A stretch of 39,672 bases of DNA, from NCBI GenBank assembly GCA_033557835.1, contig JAWQRO010000405.1, forward strand, positions 1-39,672. Direction: 5' to 3'. A model generated the notes under the pieces. It was not told where the DNA came from, did no database searches, and was given only the letters and a program-made list of their open reading frames with translations. Positions within the stretch are counted from its first letter, which is position 1; every line of letters starts with the position of its first letter. Source of the DNA: Helochares maculicollis (Eukaryota > Arthropoda > Insecta > Coleoptera > Hydrophilidae). Below, piece by piece: positions 11,501-21,453 of this stretch. Position numbers and translations under genes: made by a program.

Positions 11501-12806
11501 GGAAAGTAATTTGAACATTTAACCGTGTTAGTGAACTAAACTACACTTACTGCTCTTTTAAAACGCGCTGCCCTTTGCGAAGCGGAACCGTAATTGAAAA
11601 GCTTAGTCTCTTGAATGGAAACCTACCGAATTTGAGCGAGATATCCGCACCCTGTGACAGTCTTGGCTACAATTGTTAATGCACTTACTGCGTTTTACAG
11701 CTAGGCAACATTTTAAGGCGTTTGGTCTCATGGTATCGTTTAGAACATTCAACTAGGGCAGTTTATTGGTCTTTGGTGCAAATTAAGCAGTTACTGCCGT
11801 TCGGAAGAAATGATGGGCGTGGGAACATTTCAGAACATCTGACTGCCCTTTAAAAATGTTCGATGGGTCTTTGCACTGCATTCCTTAACCGTTCATATTG
11901 AATTTATAGTCATGTGGGTATTTTGTTTCCTCGCTCACTGCGCATAAATTTGCTTAAAGCGGTAAACATCGGGGTTTATCTTTTACGTTCTCGCATACAT
12001 GCATGGTTTTATGTTTGTTGAGCTGACTCACGTTTATGAGGACCTCAGGAATTATTTATTCCCGAGGATTTTCTAATATTTTATTAACAACCCTTTTGGA
12101 ATGGCGAATGTTATGCACTTACTGTTGTTGACAATCCAACAAAAACTTCCACCCTGAATAGTTTTTAAGTTTCTTGATGCACGGCGTAAACTTAGCAGTT
12201 ACTGCTTTTTACCCAACGCATGCTCGTGGTAAAATTTAGCATAGACATGCGAATACTTTTGTTGGGCAGCCTCTATTGAATAGACTCTTATTGAGTAGAC
12301 TCTTGTTGAGTAGACTTTTATTGGGTTGACTTTTATTGAATAGACTCTTATTGAGCGAGCAGAATCTTATTGAGTGAGAGACTCTTATTGAGTGGGCAGA
12401 TTCTCATTGACTAGCCTCTTATAGGCAAGGCACGTATTAAGACGACTCTTAGTGGACACACTATCTTTGAAACAACTGACTGTAACTACTCGATCTGAAC
12501 ATACTTTAATTTAATAGGCTTATTGGGGAGACTCTTATTGAGAAGAGTCTTGTTGAGAAGAGTATTGTTGAGAAGTCTTATCGAGAAGACGTTTATGGGG
12601 TAAACCCTTATTGGGAAAAGTGTCGTCATTAATTATTTTATCACTTACTGTTCTTTAGAAGACTCCTCCGAAAAGACATCGTCGCAGTCGTCGCTCTCCG
12701 ACAAAGGTCTCTTCACGGATCTGGAAACCGGTTGCCAGGAAGACGAAGGGTTGCTGCCGGAGTAACCCCAATGCAACGGGGTGTTCTGCGATAAAGAATT
12801 ATCCAT
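5570..12806 (-). CDS. Hey: Hey: bHLH-Orange transcriptional repressor (Notch effector), three coding exons
   Basis: Coding exons on the minus strand are 12649-12806, 11170-11387 and 5570-6180. All junctions are GT-AG and the phases agree, giving 328 residues, close to vertebrate HEY proteins. Visible parts: an acidic/Ser-rich N-terminus; bHLH at about residues 67-122 (KKRRGVIEKKRRDRIN, with the Hey-type Gly in the basic region where Hairy has Pro); an Orange domain at about 138-180 (AMDYHGMGFRECVAEVTRYL); a Pro/His/Ser/Thr-rich tail with a poly-Pro run; and YRPW at 319-322. The end after YRPW is GAEVAY, so the usual TEIGAF-like tail is degenerate. Hey proteins act in the nucleus as Notch-induced DNA-binding repressors. 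I chose the ATG at 12806 because a good splice acceptor (CTTTCCCTCAG) ends one base before it, which also implies a noncoding upstream exon. Intron 2 (about 5 kb) contains a mariner. Confidence 0.97.
6319..6327 (+). promoter_or_regulatory. Su(H)/CSL consensus site 1 in Hey intron 2
   Basis: CGTGGGAAC matches the Su(H) consensus YGTGRGAAM exactly. It lies about 140 bp inside intron 2 of Hey, with a second match in the same orientation 35 bp away. Function is inferred from the known Notch dependence of Hey genes. Confidence 0.4.
6354..6362 (+). promoter_or_regulatory. Su(H)/CSL consensus site 2 in Hey intron 2
   Basis: CGTGGGAAC again, the same 9-mer as the site 35 bp before it. The shared orientation and spacing make a chance pair less likely than two isolated hits. 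Confidence 0.4.
7880..8341 (+). repeat. Copy 1 of a ~450-bp tandem duplication, left of the mariner
   Basis: This copy is roughly 85% identical to 9594-10040 by eye, including the shared stretch GCGATGTATGATGTAACCAC. It holds an ORF from 8124 starting MIMTDITLCFDCDAGIFKRS that runs into the mariner end. No protein family is recognised. Confidence 0.85.
8344..9590 (+). mobile_element. mariner (DD34D) transposon, nearly full-length, inactive
   Basis: Inverted terminal repeats are present: the left end begins GGGGGACCGGAAAGTAATGT, and the right end, read on the minus strand, begins GGGGGGCCGGAAAGTAGTGT. TA dinucleotides flank both ends (8342-8343 and 9591-9592), as expected for a TA target duplication. 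The length of 1247 bp fits mariner. The element sits in Hey intron 2 on the strand opposite to Hey. Confidence 0.96.
8530..9519 (+). pseudogene. mariner transposase pseudogene
   Basis: Fragments in several frames cover the whole transposase. These include an N-terminal HTH part (MLFEFRKGNTATAATKNIC, frame 2), PTTLDNDVLRAKVEASPCQT, then RLITGDEKW (first catalytic Asp) followed by an in-frame TAG where the family has Tyr (YDNP), then QHDNARPPH (second Asp) and YSPDIAPSDYHLL (third Asp), and an intact C-terminus ending EYIVD. There are at least three frame changes plus the stop, so it is dead. An extra Pro after HDNARP makes the last spacing 35 rather than 34 residues in this copy. Confidence 0.95.
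9594..10040 (+). repeat. Copy 2 of the ~450-bp tandem duplication, right of the mariner
   Basis: It starts within two bases of the mariner's right TA. The ORF from 9827 parallels copy 1 (GIFKRSVLNDSKKRGAIKFD in both) with an in-frame 6-base deletion, but most substitutions change the amino acid, so coding constraint is doubtful. Confidence 0.85.
10041..11169. other. 5' part of Hey intron 2, no gene recognised
   Basis: No ORF of note. A tRNA-like fragment near 10950 was considered and rejected. Confidence 0.5.
11818..11826 (+). promoter_or_regulatory. Su(H)/CSL consensus site in Hey intron 1
   Basis: CGTGGGAAC, an exact YGTGRGAAM match within the first coding intron of Hey. Confidence 0.35.
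12262..12612 (+). repeat. 15-bp minisatellite in Hey intron 1
   Basis: Degenerate head-to-tail units of about 15 bp, TGAGTAGACTCTTAT and variants, in two blocks (12262-12440 and 12517-12612). Confidence 0.85.
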
Positions 12807-12920
12807 CCTGAGGGAAAGGAAGAGCACTTAGTCTAAGGCACTGGCGGTGAAGAAAAGTCGGTTATCGAAAACGGAAACAGAAAGAGTTAACACTCGCGGT
12901 TGAAGACGGCGAACGGATCT

Positions 12921-12960
12921 TTACGCGTGCCAGACGTCGTTCGGAACGTTTCCACGCGTG
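12921..12960. promoter_or_regulatory. Pair of class C (CACGCG) bHLH-Orange motifs upstream of Hey
   Basis: ACGCGTGCC at 12923-12931 and CCACGCGTG at 12952-12960 both contain CACGCG on one strand or the other, the preferred class of site for Hairy/E(spl)/Hey repressors. They lie about 115-155 bp upstream of the Hey ATG. Autorepression is a reasonable inference, not shown. Confidence 0.3.
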
Positions 12961-13177
12961 CACAACCGTCGGTTGAATGTCTTGCCCTGTTGATCTGACG
13001 GCTGTCCTAGCGCCGTTCCGACACGTTTTAACCCCCCACTATCATCCCCTCCTATCAACCAACTACCCAACGTACACGCGACCGATCTACCCTCTCGCTC
13101 TCGATCGTGGTCGACACTCCTTTCGATGTCGCTCTTCGTTCGGCACCGGGGTCGCGTGTGGACCCCTCTGACCAAAT

Positions 13178-13186
13178 TTTCCCACA
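13178..13186 (-). promoter_or_regulatory. Su(H)/CSL consensus site upstream of Hey
   Basis: TTTCCCACA on the plus strand reads TGTGGGAAA on the minus strand, an exact match. It lies about 370 bp upstream of the Hey start codon. Further matches at 16056-16064, 16480-16488 and 18798-18806 lie farther upstream. Confidence 0.35.
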
Positions 13187-13289
13187 CGATTTTCTAATCG
13201 AACACAAAGGCCCGAGTAATCGCAATTATTCCCTTATTGATAATTGATTCCGGGTTATTAGGGATTCGCTCGTTACTCTCTTGGCTCTT

Positions 13290-15243
13290 GAATCTTTGCT
13301 GTTTGCTTTTCGCTCTTCGCTCTTTGATCTTATCTCTTCGGTCATCTCCTTCCACGGTTACCACCCTCCTCTTTACTGCTCTCGTTCTTCCAGATCGTCT
13401 TCTCTAATAGCCCATTGATCTGTGCCTTTCGCTCTTTGCAGTCGCTCTTTACAATTTGTTGTTTGTTCTTAGCTGTCACCTCTTCGAAATTTTCTACCTC
13501 TCTTCGCTTTTCACTCTTCGTTGTTCGCTCTTTGATTTTCACTCTTTGTTATTCACTCTTTGCTTTTCGCTCTTCGTTGTCTTCTCGTTGCTTTTCGCTC
13601 TTCGGCCTTTGATCATTTCCTTCCACCGTTACCACTTTCCTCTTTACTACTCCCGTTCTTCCAGATCGTCTTCTCTCATAGCCCATTGATCTGTGCCTTT
13701 CGCTCTTTGCAGTCGCTCTTTACAATTTGTTGTTTGTTCTTTGCTGTCACCTCTTCTAAATTTTCTACCTCTCTTTGCTTTTCACTATTTGTTGTTCTCT
13801 CTTTGATTTTTACTCTTCGTTGTCTTCTCGTTGCTTTTCACTCTTTGCTGTTCACTCTTTGTTGTTTTCTCTTTGCTTTTCGGTCTTCTTTGTCTTCTCG
13901 TTGCTTTTCAGTCTTCGTTGTCTTCTCGTTGCTTTTCGCTCTTCGGTCTTTGATCATTTCCTTCCACCGTTACCACTTTCCCCTTTACTACTACCGTTCT
14001 TCCAGATCGTCTTCTCTCGTAGCCCATTGATCTGCGCCCTTTGCTCTTTACAATCGCTCTTTACAATTTGTTGTTTTTTCTTTGCTGTCACCTCTTCTGA
14101 ATTTTCTACCTCTCTTTGATTTTTACTCTTCGTTGTCTTCTCGTTGCTTTTCACTCTTTTTTGTTCACTCTTTAGTCTTCTCTCTTTGCTTTTCGCTCTT
14201 CTTTGTCTTCTCTTTGCTTGTCAGTTTTCGTTGTCTTCTCGTTGCTTTTCAGTCTTTGTTTTTCTCTCTTCGTTGTCTTCTGATTGCTTTTCATTCTTCG
14301 TTGTCTCCTCGTTGCTTTTCACTCTTTGTTGTTCGCTCTTTGCTTTTCACGCTTCGTTGTTCTCTCTTTGATTTTTACTCTTCGTTGTATTCTCATTGCT
14401 TTTCACTCTTTGTAGTTTTCTCTTTGCTTTTCGCTCATCGTTGTCTTCTCCTTGCTTTTCAGTCTTCCTTGTCTTCTTGTTACTTTTCGCTCTTTGTTGT
14501 TCTCTCTTCGTTGTCTTTTCATTGCTTTTTACTGTTCGTTGTCTTCTCGTTACTTTTCGCTCTTTGTTGTCTTCTCATTGCATTTCACTCTTCGTTGTTC
14601 ACCCTTTGTTGTTCTCTTTTTGCTTTTCACTCTTCGTTGTTCTCTCTTTGATTTCCACTCTTCGTTGTATTCTCGTTGCTTTTCACTCTTTGTTGTTCAC
14701 TCTTTGTTGTTCTCTCTTTGCTTTCCGCTCATCGTTGTCTTCTCGTTGCTTTTCAGTCTTCTTTGTCTTCTCGTCACTTTTCGTTCTTTGTTGTCTTCTC
14801 ATTGCATTTCACTCTTTGTTGTTCACTCTTTGTTGTTCGATCTTTGCTTTTCGCTCATCGTTGTCTTCTCGTTGCTTTTCAGTCTTCTTTGTCTTCTTGT
14901 TGCTTTTCGCTCTTTGTTGTTCTCTCTTCGTTGTCTTTTCATTGCTTTTCACTGTTCGTTGTCGTCTCGTCACTTTTCGCTCTTTGTTGTCTTCTCATTG
15001 CATTTCACTCTTTGTTGTTCACCCTTTGTTGTTCTCTCTTTGCTTTTCACTCTTCGTTGTTCTCTCTTTGATTTCCACTCTTCTTTGTATTCTCGTTGCT
15101 TTTCAGTCTTCTTTGTCTTCTCGTCACTTTTCGCTCTTTGTTGTCTTCTCGTTGCATTTCACTCTTTGTTGTTCACTCTTCGTTGTTCTCTCGTTGTTTT
15201 TCACTCTTTGTTGTCTTCTGGTTGTATTTCATTCTTCCTTGTT
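13290..15243. repeat. 14-bp minisatellite array with higher-order structure
   Basis: Nearly 2 kb of head-to-tail 14-bp monomers of the type TTCGTTGTCTTCTC and TTTGTTGTTCACTC, pyrimidine-rich on the plus strand. Higher-order copies are clear: TCTCTCTTTGATTT starts at 14361, 14641 and 15061 (280 and 420 bp apart, 20 and 30 monomers). A nonmonomeric block containing CAGATCGTCTTCTCT and CCCATTGATCTG recurs near 13411, 13682 and 14023. All plus frames lack stops here, so the Ser/Leu/Phe-rich ORFs up to 320 codons are artefacts. Confidence 0.95.
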
Positions 15244-16525
15244 CTCTCTTGGCTTTGGTTTTTCAACACAGCGAAGCGTTTGTTTCCGAAAGTATTGTTG
15301 TACAGTTGAGCGATTTTGTCGAGGAAGTTCACTTTTTAGTGGATCATTTTTGCGATAGGAAACTTTCTTCAATCGTGCAGACGAATGCATTTCCAATTTA
15401 CAAGTACTTTAATTCCGCCGTGATTTTATGGACAATGGAGCGGTGGAAATTTGCTCGCTTGTGAATAATAGGTTTTTACGTGGCAATAGGGCATCGCAGA
15501 TTGCGTTGACTATTAATAGCGGAGTTTTGTAAATAAACAAATAATGTCCAAAAAGTGCGAGCCAAATGTTAACAACAATGTCATTTTAAAGTTAAGACTT
15601 TTAAGGAGAAAAAGTTTGAAAACAATTAAATTTGGACCAAAAAAGTCCAAGTGAAAGAGTTATTAAGCGCTTCCTAAATGGCTGCGCAAGAAGCAAGCTA
15701 TTAAATCAAGTGCGCCGTGCATCAACATTCATTGTTTCAGCGCCGCCTCTGCGATCGCTTCCGCTGCCACTGCTGACCGATATTACGTGCAATTAACGCA
15801 GCAAGTGTTGATTGCTCGGATTCTTCGATCGAGGCGAAGATTGTAGCGAAGGGGCAGCGCAAGGAGAAGGGGGTGCAACGCAAAGAACGAAGGAAGGGAG
15901 AACGACTCGTGGTTCACAGCCACACGATCCTATCGACGGCTCTGGTTTAGTGGGGCACCTGTAGGGTAATTTTTCAAGTCTCCGAAAAGGGTGACGGAAA
16001 CAGGATATCGCAATCTATTAGATGCCACCCTCTCGGAACCAGACCGGGAATGCGTTGTGGGAACGATAGCGAAAGGAGTGAGTACCCACCCGATGTTTAC
16101 CTGCGCGACCGACGCGAGGCCGGGGCGCAACACCTGGTTACTACCACCGACGTCAAAGCGAAGATTCTTGTTTCCACCCTCATTCGCGCCCTTCAGATGG
16201 TCCGACCTTGAGCGGTACTTGATGCTCGTCGATCAAAAGAAACACCGTAAGGCCATTGAACATTTTTTGGGAAGAGCGCTCCTTCTGGAGTGGTTGAAAA
16301 ACACCCCGGAACCGTTTCGTTTAACTGTACGCATCCCCGTTACTGTCATTTTTTACGCATCCCCTATGATGTTTTTGTGTGCTTTTGTTACTTTTATTGC
16401 ACTTTTTCGCGTAGGTGTCTTGCTGCGCTTCCGCGTTCTTTTCACAGGATTTTTATCGTAAGCGAGGGGCGCATTTTACGTTCTCACACTCAGATTTTCT
16501 TACATCCCCTTCGTACTTTACCGTC
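15244..16525. other. No gene recognised; GC-richer patch at 15720-16300
   Basis: A 156-codon ORF at 15991-16461 has no recognisable domain and overlaps an open frame on the other strand. The patch holds a Su(H)-type site at 16056-16064 and could be upstream regulatory DNA or a noncoding exon of Hey. Confidence 0.35.
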
Positions 16526-17690
16526 ATAAACTTCCTTTTTACATTCCCGTATTACTAAACTTCGTATAGTAAAGAATAGGTATTGACATCATGAAAAAAT
16601 TCTACGAAGAGATTTTGACGTACCTCCACGTTTCGAGTGCCCCTGAATCCATTTTTGACATGTTTTCTGCATGTGTGTATGTAGACACGATAGCGATCAG
16701 ACCGTTTGGGGTGGGGCTATGAAATTTAGCATAAGGCTATTATCGCAAAAAGTTAGATCTGCATCAACTTTTGAGGCATGTAGGACTACCGGAAGTACCT
16801 GCTTACCTACACAGTATTGAAATTTTTTCAAGTACACTAGTTTTTAAAATTAAGCTATCGGATTGACATTTCGTGCACATCTTAAATATCGCAAAAAACT
16901 GACATATACAGATTTTCAGCATGATCGGAGCATCAGAAGTGCTATTTTTATAATTTTGAAAGTTCCAATTTTAGTAGGCCTTGGAATAAAATACTATGAA
17001 ATTGTCATAAAATTGGTAAATATGTTACAAAAATGTTTAGCATGGAAAATATAGCAATAACAAATAGTTTCGTGTAAATTTGAACACCGGAAGTGGGGCT
17101 TTACTGTCATAAATTTCATTTTTACCTTCCCGTATTACTATACGAAGTAAAGGGAAGTTACTGGGATCAGGAATAAATTCGACCTCGAGATTTTGACGGA
17201 TCTCTACATTTCGAGTGCCCTTGAATCCATTTTTGGTATGTTATCTGTATGTGTGTGTGTGTATGTCAATACGATATCGGTCAGACCGTTTGAGATGGAG
17301 TGATCAAATTTGGTATACGACCATTATCGCAAAAACTTAGATATGTATCAACTTTTGAGGCTTATAGAACCACCGGAAATACCTGTTTACCTAGACAGTT
17401 TTGAAATTTTTTCAAGTAAAGTAGTCTTTAAAATTAAGCTATCGGAATGAAATTTCGTGCACATATTAAATATCACAAAAAACTGACAGATACAAATTTT
17501 CAACACGATCGGAGCACCGGAAGTGCTCTTTTTATAATTTTGAAAATTCCAATTTTAGTAGGCCTTGGTATAAAAAATTGTACGAAAATGTTACAAAAAT
17601 GGTAAATATGGAAAATATAGCAATAAAAAGTAGTTCCGTGTAAATTTGAAAACCGGAAGTGGGATTTTACCGTCATAAATTTCATTTTTT
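16526..17690 (-). repeat. Repeat A array 2 (minus orientation)
   Basis: Two units read on the minus strand. The ACCGGAAGTGGG landmark recurs 565 bp apart (about 17087 and 17652). Unit ends near 16552 and 17135 show the TATACGAAGTA-type palindrome. Confidence 0.85.
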
Positions 17691-19142
17691 AGTTATTAAT
17701 TTAGACTCCACAATTGGACTCTTAGTTTAGTGAAGAATTCACATATTGAAATTCGAGGCTTCGCAAAACGTTTTTATTAGCGTTCGGTATTACAGACTAG
17801 CTAAGCGTATATATTTATATTTTTAAAAAACAAAGTATTGTACATATATAGAATATACAAATATTTGGTCTTTGTTACGGATTATTTTTATAATTAAATA
17901 GTGAACTAGATGACACCAAAAGACATGAAAATTACTAACAAGAATTTTTATTCACAATTACAAGACCCATAGTTAGCCCTTTTTGAAAATTTCATTTTCG
18001 AAAGAGCGAATGGAGGACTAGAATTTTGTCTGTTTTAGAGACACTTATATGTCAAAATCCATTAATACTATCGTTGGGAACTCGATTATATTGTTACTGC
18101 TATAAAAGTTAACAAATACGCGCTGTCGCGTTTTACAAAAATTCACCGCATGATGGGGTGAGAGGTGGATTAACAGAGATATCAGTATGTCATTCCCCCA
18201 TTTTTGGGACTTTAATTAACAAGAGTGGGTGATAAATATTGTTTTACAAGAGTACTTGTATATTGTAAACCGCTGATTGTAGAATCGGGAAATTTTGTGT
18301 GCAGATACTCCTTTAAATCAGAGGCGCATTTTTCGTTTTACGATAATTTCATTCAGAGGGCGCGAAGGGTTGCTGTTAAAAGCGACAAAATTAAGATTTT
18401 GATTTTTCTGCAAGACGAAATTAACTGTTACACTATCATCGGCATTTTAAAGGGATGAAAAGTGAAGTCTTCTTAAAACTTAAGATTAAGGATAGAGTAT
18501 CACAGTTTACAATAATTTAGTTTTAGTCGAAAGGCGGCCTTGCCTCACAACTGGCCCATTTCAAAAATCGAATTTGTCCGACTTTATTAAATTCATCGGC
18601 TTAATTATCGATGCAGATCTAATTGCCAAACTATCTCCAACTTCGACATCGATTATTATAAAAGCTACAAACTTATGATAATAATTAAATCAAAATAAGG
18701 GTGGTCGTAAATTGAATGCATGTAGGGTGGTTAGTTAGGGGATGACGAAGTTGTAAGAGAGGCGCGCGGTGAGCGGGGGTCGTTCTAGTACTGCAATCGT
18801 GGGAAATGGTGAGAAGCCGTCGTCACACCGCTGCCACGCGACCAGGAAAACGCTTTGTTGTTTGTATCCATGAGTTTGTGTGCCAAATAGAGCTTAGGAC
18901 TAATTTTTAAAGGGTAGCTGGAAAGCTACTTCACACAAAGGAGGCGGAGGCTGCGTATTCATTCCGTCTTTCGTTTGCGGAAAGGATTACGATTTCTACT
19001 TACTGTATATGCGTGCGACCCAGTGTGGGAGTATCCTCCAGTTTGGGCACACCAAATCTGCACGCACGTTATACGGTTAAGAAAACTTTCGGTACCTGGC
19101 CACCGCGATGACCTGGTGGGACATTTTTAATACAACTTTCTG
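17691..19142. other. No gene recognised
   Basis: AT-rich with one 77-codon ORF (18225-18458) of no known family. A short GC-richer patch at 18730-18850 includes a Su(H)-type match. Confidence 0.4.
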
Positions 19143-20990
19143 TAATATGCAACATCTTATACCGGTAAAGTCCCACTTCCGGTTTTCCATTTTGCCCGAA
19201 ATTACTTATTATACCGAATTTTACATTGTTGGGCATTTTTGTAACAATTTTCTACATTTTTTTTTATTCCAAGGCCTACTGAAATTAGAATTTTTAACAT
19301 TTCAAAAATGGCACTTCCGGTGCCCCGATCGTATTGAAACTTTATATCTGCCAGTTTTATGCGATATTTAAGACGTGCACAAAATTTCAATCCGATAGCT
19401 TAATTTTAAAGACTAGTTTACTTGAAAAAATTTCAAATCTGTGTTACCTACACAGCTTATGACTGTAAAGTCCCACTTTCGGTTTTCAAATTTACACGGA
19501 ACTATTTGTTATCACTATTTTTTCCATGGATACTATTTTTGCAACATTTTTGTAACATTTTTTATTCCAAGGCCTACTAGAATTGGAATTTTCAAAATTA
19601 TAAAAATAGCACTTCCGGTGCTCCGATCATGTTGACAATTTGTATCGGTCAGTTATTTGTGATATTTAAGATGTGCATGAAATTTCAATCCGATAACGTA
19701 GTTTATGAGACTACTTTGCTTGAAAAAATTTCAAAACTGTATAGGTAAACAGGTACTTCCGATGGTCCGCCATGGTTCAAAAACTGATACAGATCTAAGA
19801 TTTTGCGATAATAGCCGTATACCAAATTTCATCGCCCCACCTCAAACGGTCTGACCGCTATCGTGTTTAGACACACACAGATAATGCCAAAAATGGTCTA
19901 AATGGATTCAGGGGCACTCAAAACGTGGAGATCTGCCAAAATCTCAGGTTCGAATTTTTGCATGATCTCAATGCTTCTCCTTTAGTATACGGGAATGTAA
20001 AAAATGAAATTTATGACGGTAATGTCCCACTTCCGGTTTTCAAATTTACACGGAACTATTTGTCATTGCTACATTTACAATGTTTACCATTTGTGTAAGA
20101 ATTTTGTAACATTTTTTATTCCAAGGCCCACTAAAATTGAAATTTTCAAAATTATAAAAATAGCACTTCCGGTACCCCGATTGCATTGAAACTTTGTATC
20201 TGCCGGTTTTATGAGATATTTAAGGCGTGCACAAAATTTCAATCCGATAGCTCGTTTTTAAAGACTAGTTTACTTGAAAAAATTTCAAAACTGTGCAGGT
20301 AAACAGGTACTGCCGGTGATCCGACATGCTTCAAAAGTTGATACAGATCTAAGATTTTGCAATACTAACCGTACACCGAATTTTATCGTGCATACACACA
20401 GACGACGTGCCAAAAATGGTCAAAATGGATTCAGGGGCACTCAAAATGTGGAGATCTGTTAAAATCTCGTGGTCGAATTTTTTCATAATCCCAATACCTT
20501 CCCTCCTTCGTATAGTATGAAGGCATTGTAAAAAAGAAATTTATGACTGTAAAGTCCCACTTCCGGTTTTCAAATTTACACGGAGCTATATGTTATTGTT
20601 ATTTTTTCCATGCTAAGCATTTTTGTAACATATTTACCAATTTTATGACAATTGCATAATTTTATTTTATTCCAAGGCCTACTAAAATTGGAATTTTCAA
20701 AATTATAAAAATAATACTTCCGGTGTTCCGATCATGTTGAAAATTTGCATCTGTCAGTTTTTTGGGATATTTAACACGTGCACAAAAGTTCAATCGGACA
20801 GCTTAATTTTAAAGACCAGTTTACTTGAAAAAAATTGAAAACTGTGTAGCTAAACACAGACAACATGCCATAAATGGACTCGGGGGCACTCAAACCGTGG
20901 AGATCGGCAAAATCTTTCCTTGGATTTTTCCGTGGTCGAAGGTATTTACTATAGTATAGTATAGTAGCACGGGAATGCCATGTTGCGCTG
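19143..20990 (+). repeat. Repeat A array 3 (plus orientation)
   Basis: Four units with AAAGTCCCAC landmarks near 19166, 19466, 20021 and 20550. The longest spacings are 529-555 bp, which I take as the full unit. They also share CTCAAACGGTCTGACCGCTA and GGGGCACTCAAAACGTGGAG. Confidence 0.85.
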
Positions 20991-21172
20991 GAAAAATGCA
21001 AGACCATTTGTGGAGTTGTCGGAAGAGCTGGGTTCGGTCGTTCCTAAACGCAAACAAATTATTTTCGTGATTGCTAAATTAAGGTTTAGCGTCGAAATAT
21101 AGCCGGGCTATTTTCGGCGCCTTTCGCTGTGACCCACGACCCTCTCGAGCCTCGTCCTAAACCGATCCGCCT

Positions 21173-21453
21173 TTGTTTCTCCTCGAAGAAGTGGTCGAAA
21201 ACAAAAGAGTCTCGGATAAAGAAAAACGCGTATCATCCTTTTGTTTGAAATTGCAGGTCTCGTGCGGCTTCGTGGACGCTCGGCGTCGCGCTCATCTAAC
21301 TCAGATTTTTGCCGTCGCAGAAGGTGGGGACGCAACTCCCGCTGGCGAAACACATGCCGAAATTTTCTCCAAACTAGATGAATCTCCTTCATCTTCATCA
21401 GTTTTTTATGAAAGTTGCAACCGCATAACTAACAGCAGAGTCCCCGGCCCATC
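21173..21453 (+). other. Probable Asph 5' UTR exon(s)
   Basis: A plausible acceptor (GTTTGAAATTGCAG, ending 21257) precedes a GC-richer stretch leading to the Asph ATG. The first in-frame ATG giving the basic cytosolic tail MSGDVRKRREKKRKK is at 21454. The transcription start is not identifiable by eye. Confidence 0.3.

Noticed and set aside
13415..15464. Long Ser/Leu/Phe/Cys-rich ORFs (up to 320 codons) in several plus frames, resembling multipass membrane proteins
   Set aside because: They are translations of the 14-bp minisatellite. All three plus frames are open because the monomers contain few A residues, and the apparent periodicity is that of the DNA.
15991..16461. 156-codon plus ORF in a GC-richer patch
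   Set aside because: No domain, no splice context and an overlapping open frame on the other strand; the composition explains it.
16545..16575. A true loxP or other phage recombination site
   Set aside because: Only a short arm-like hexamer is shared. The 8-bp asymmetric spacer and full 13-bp arms are absent, and the context is an insect repeat end.
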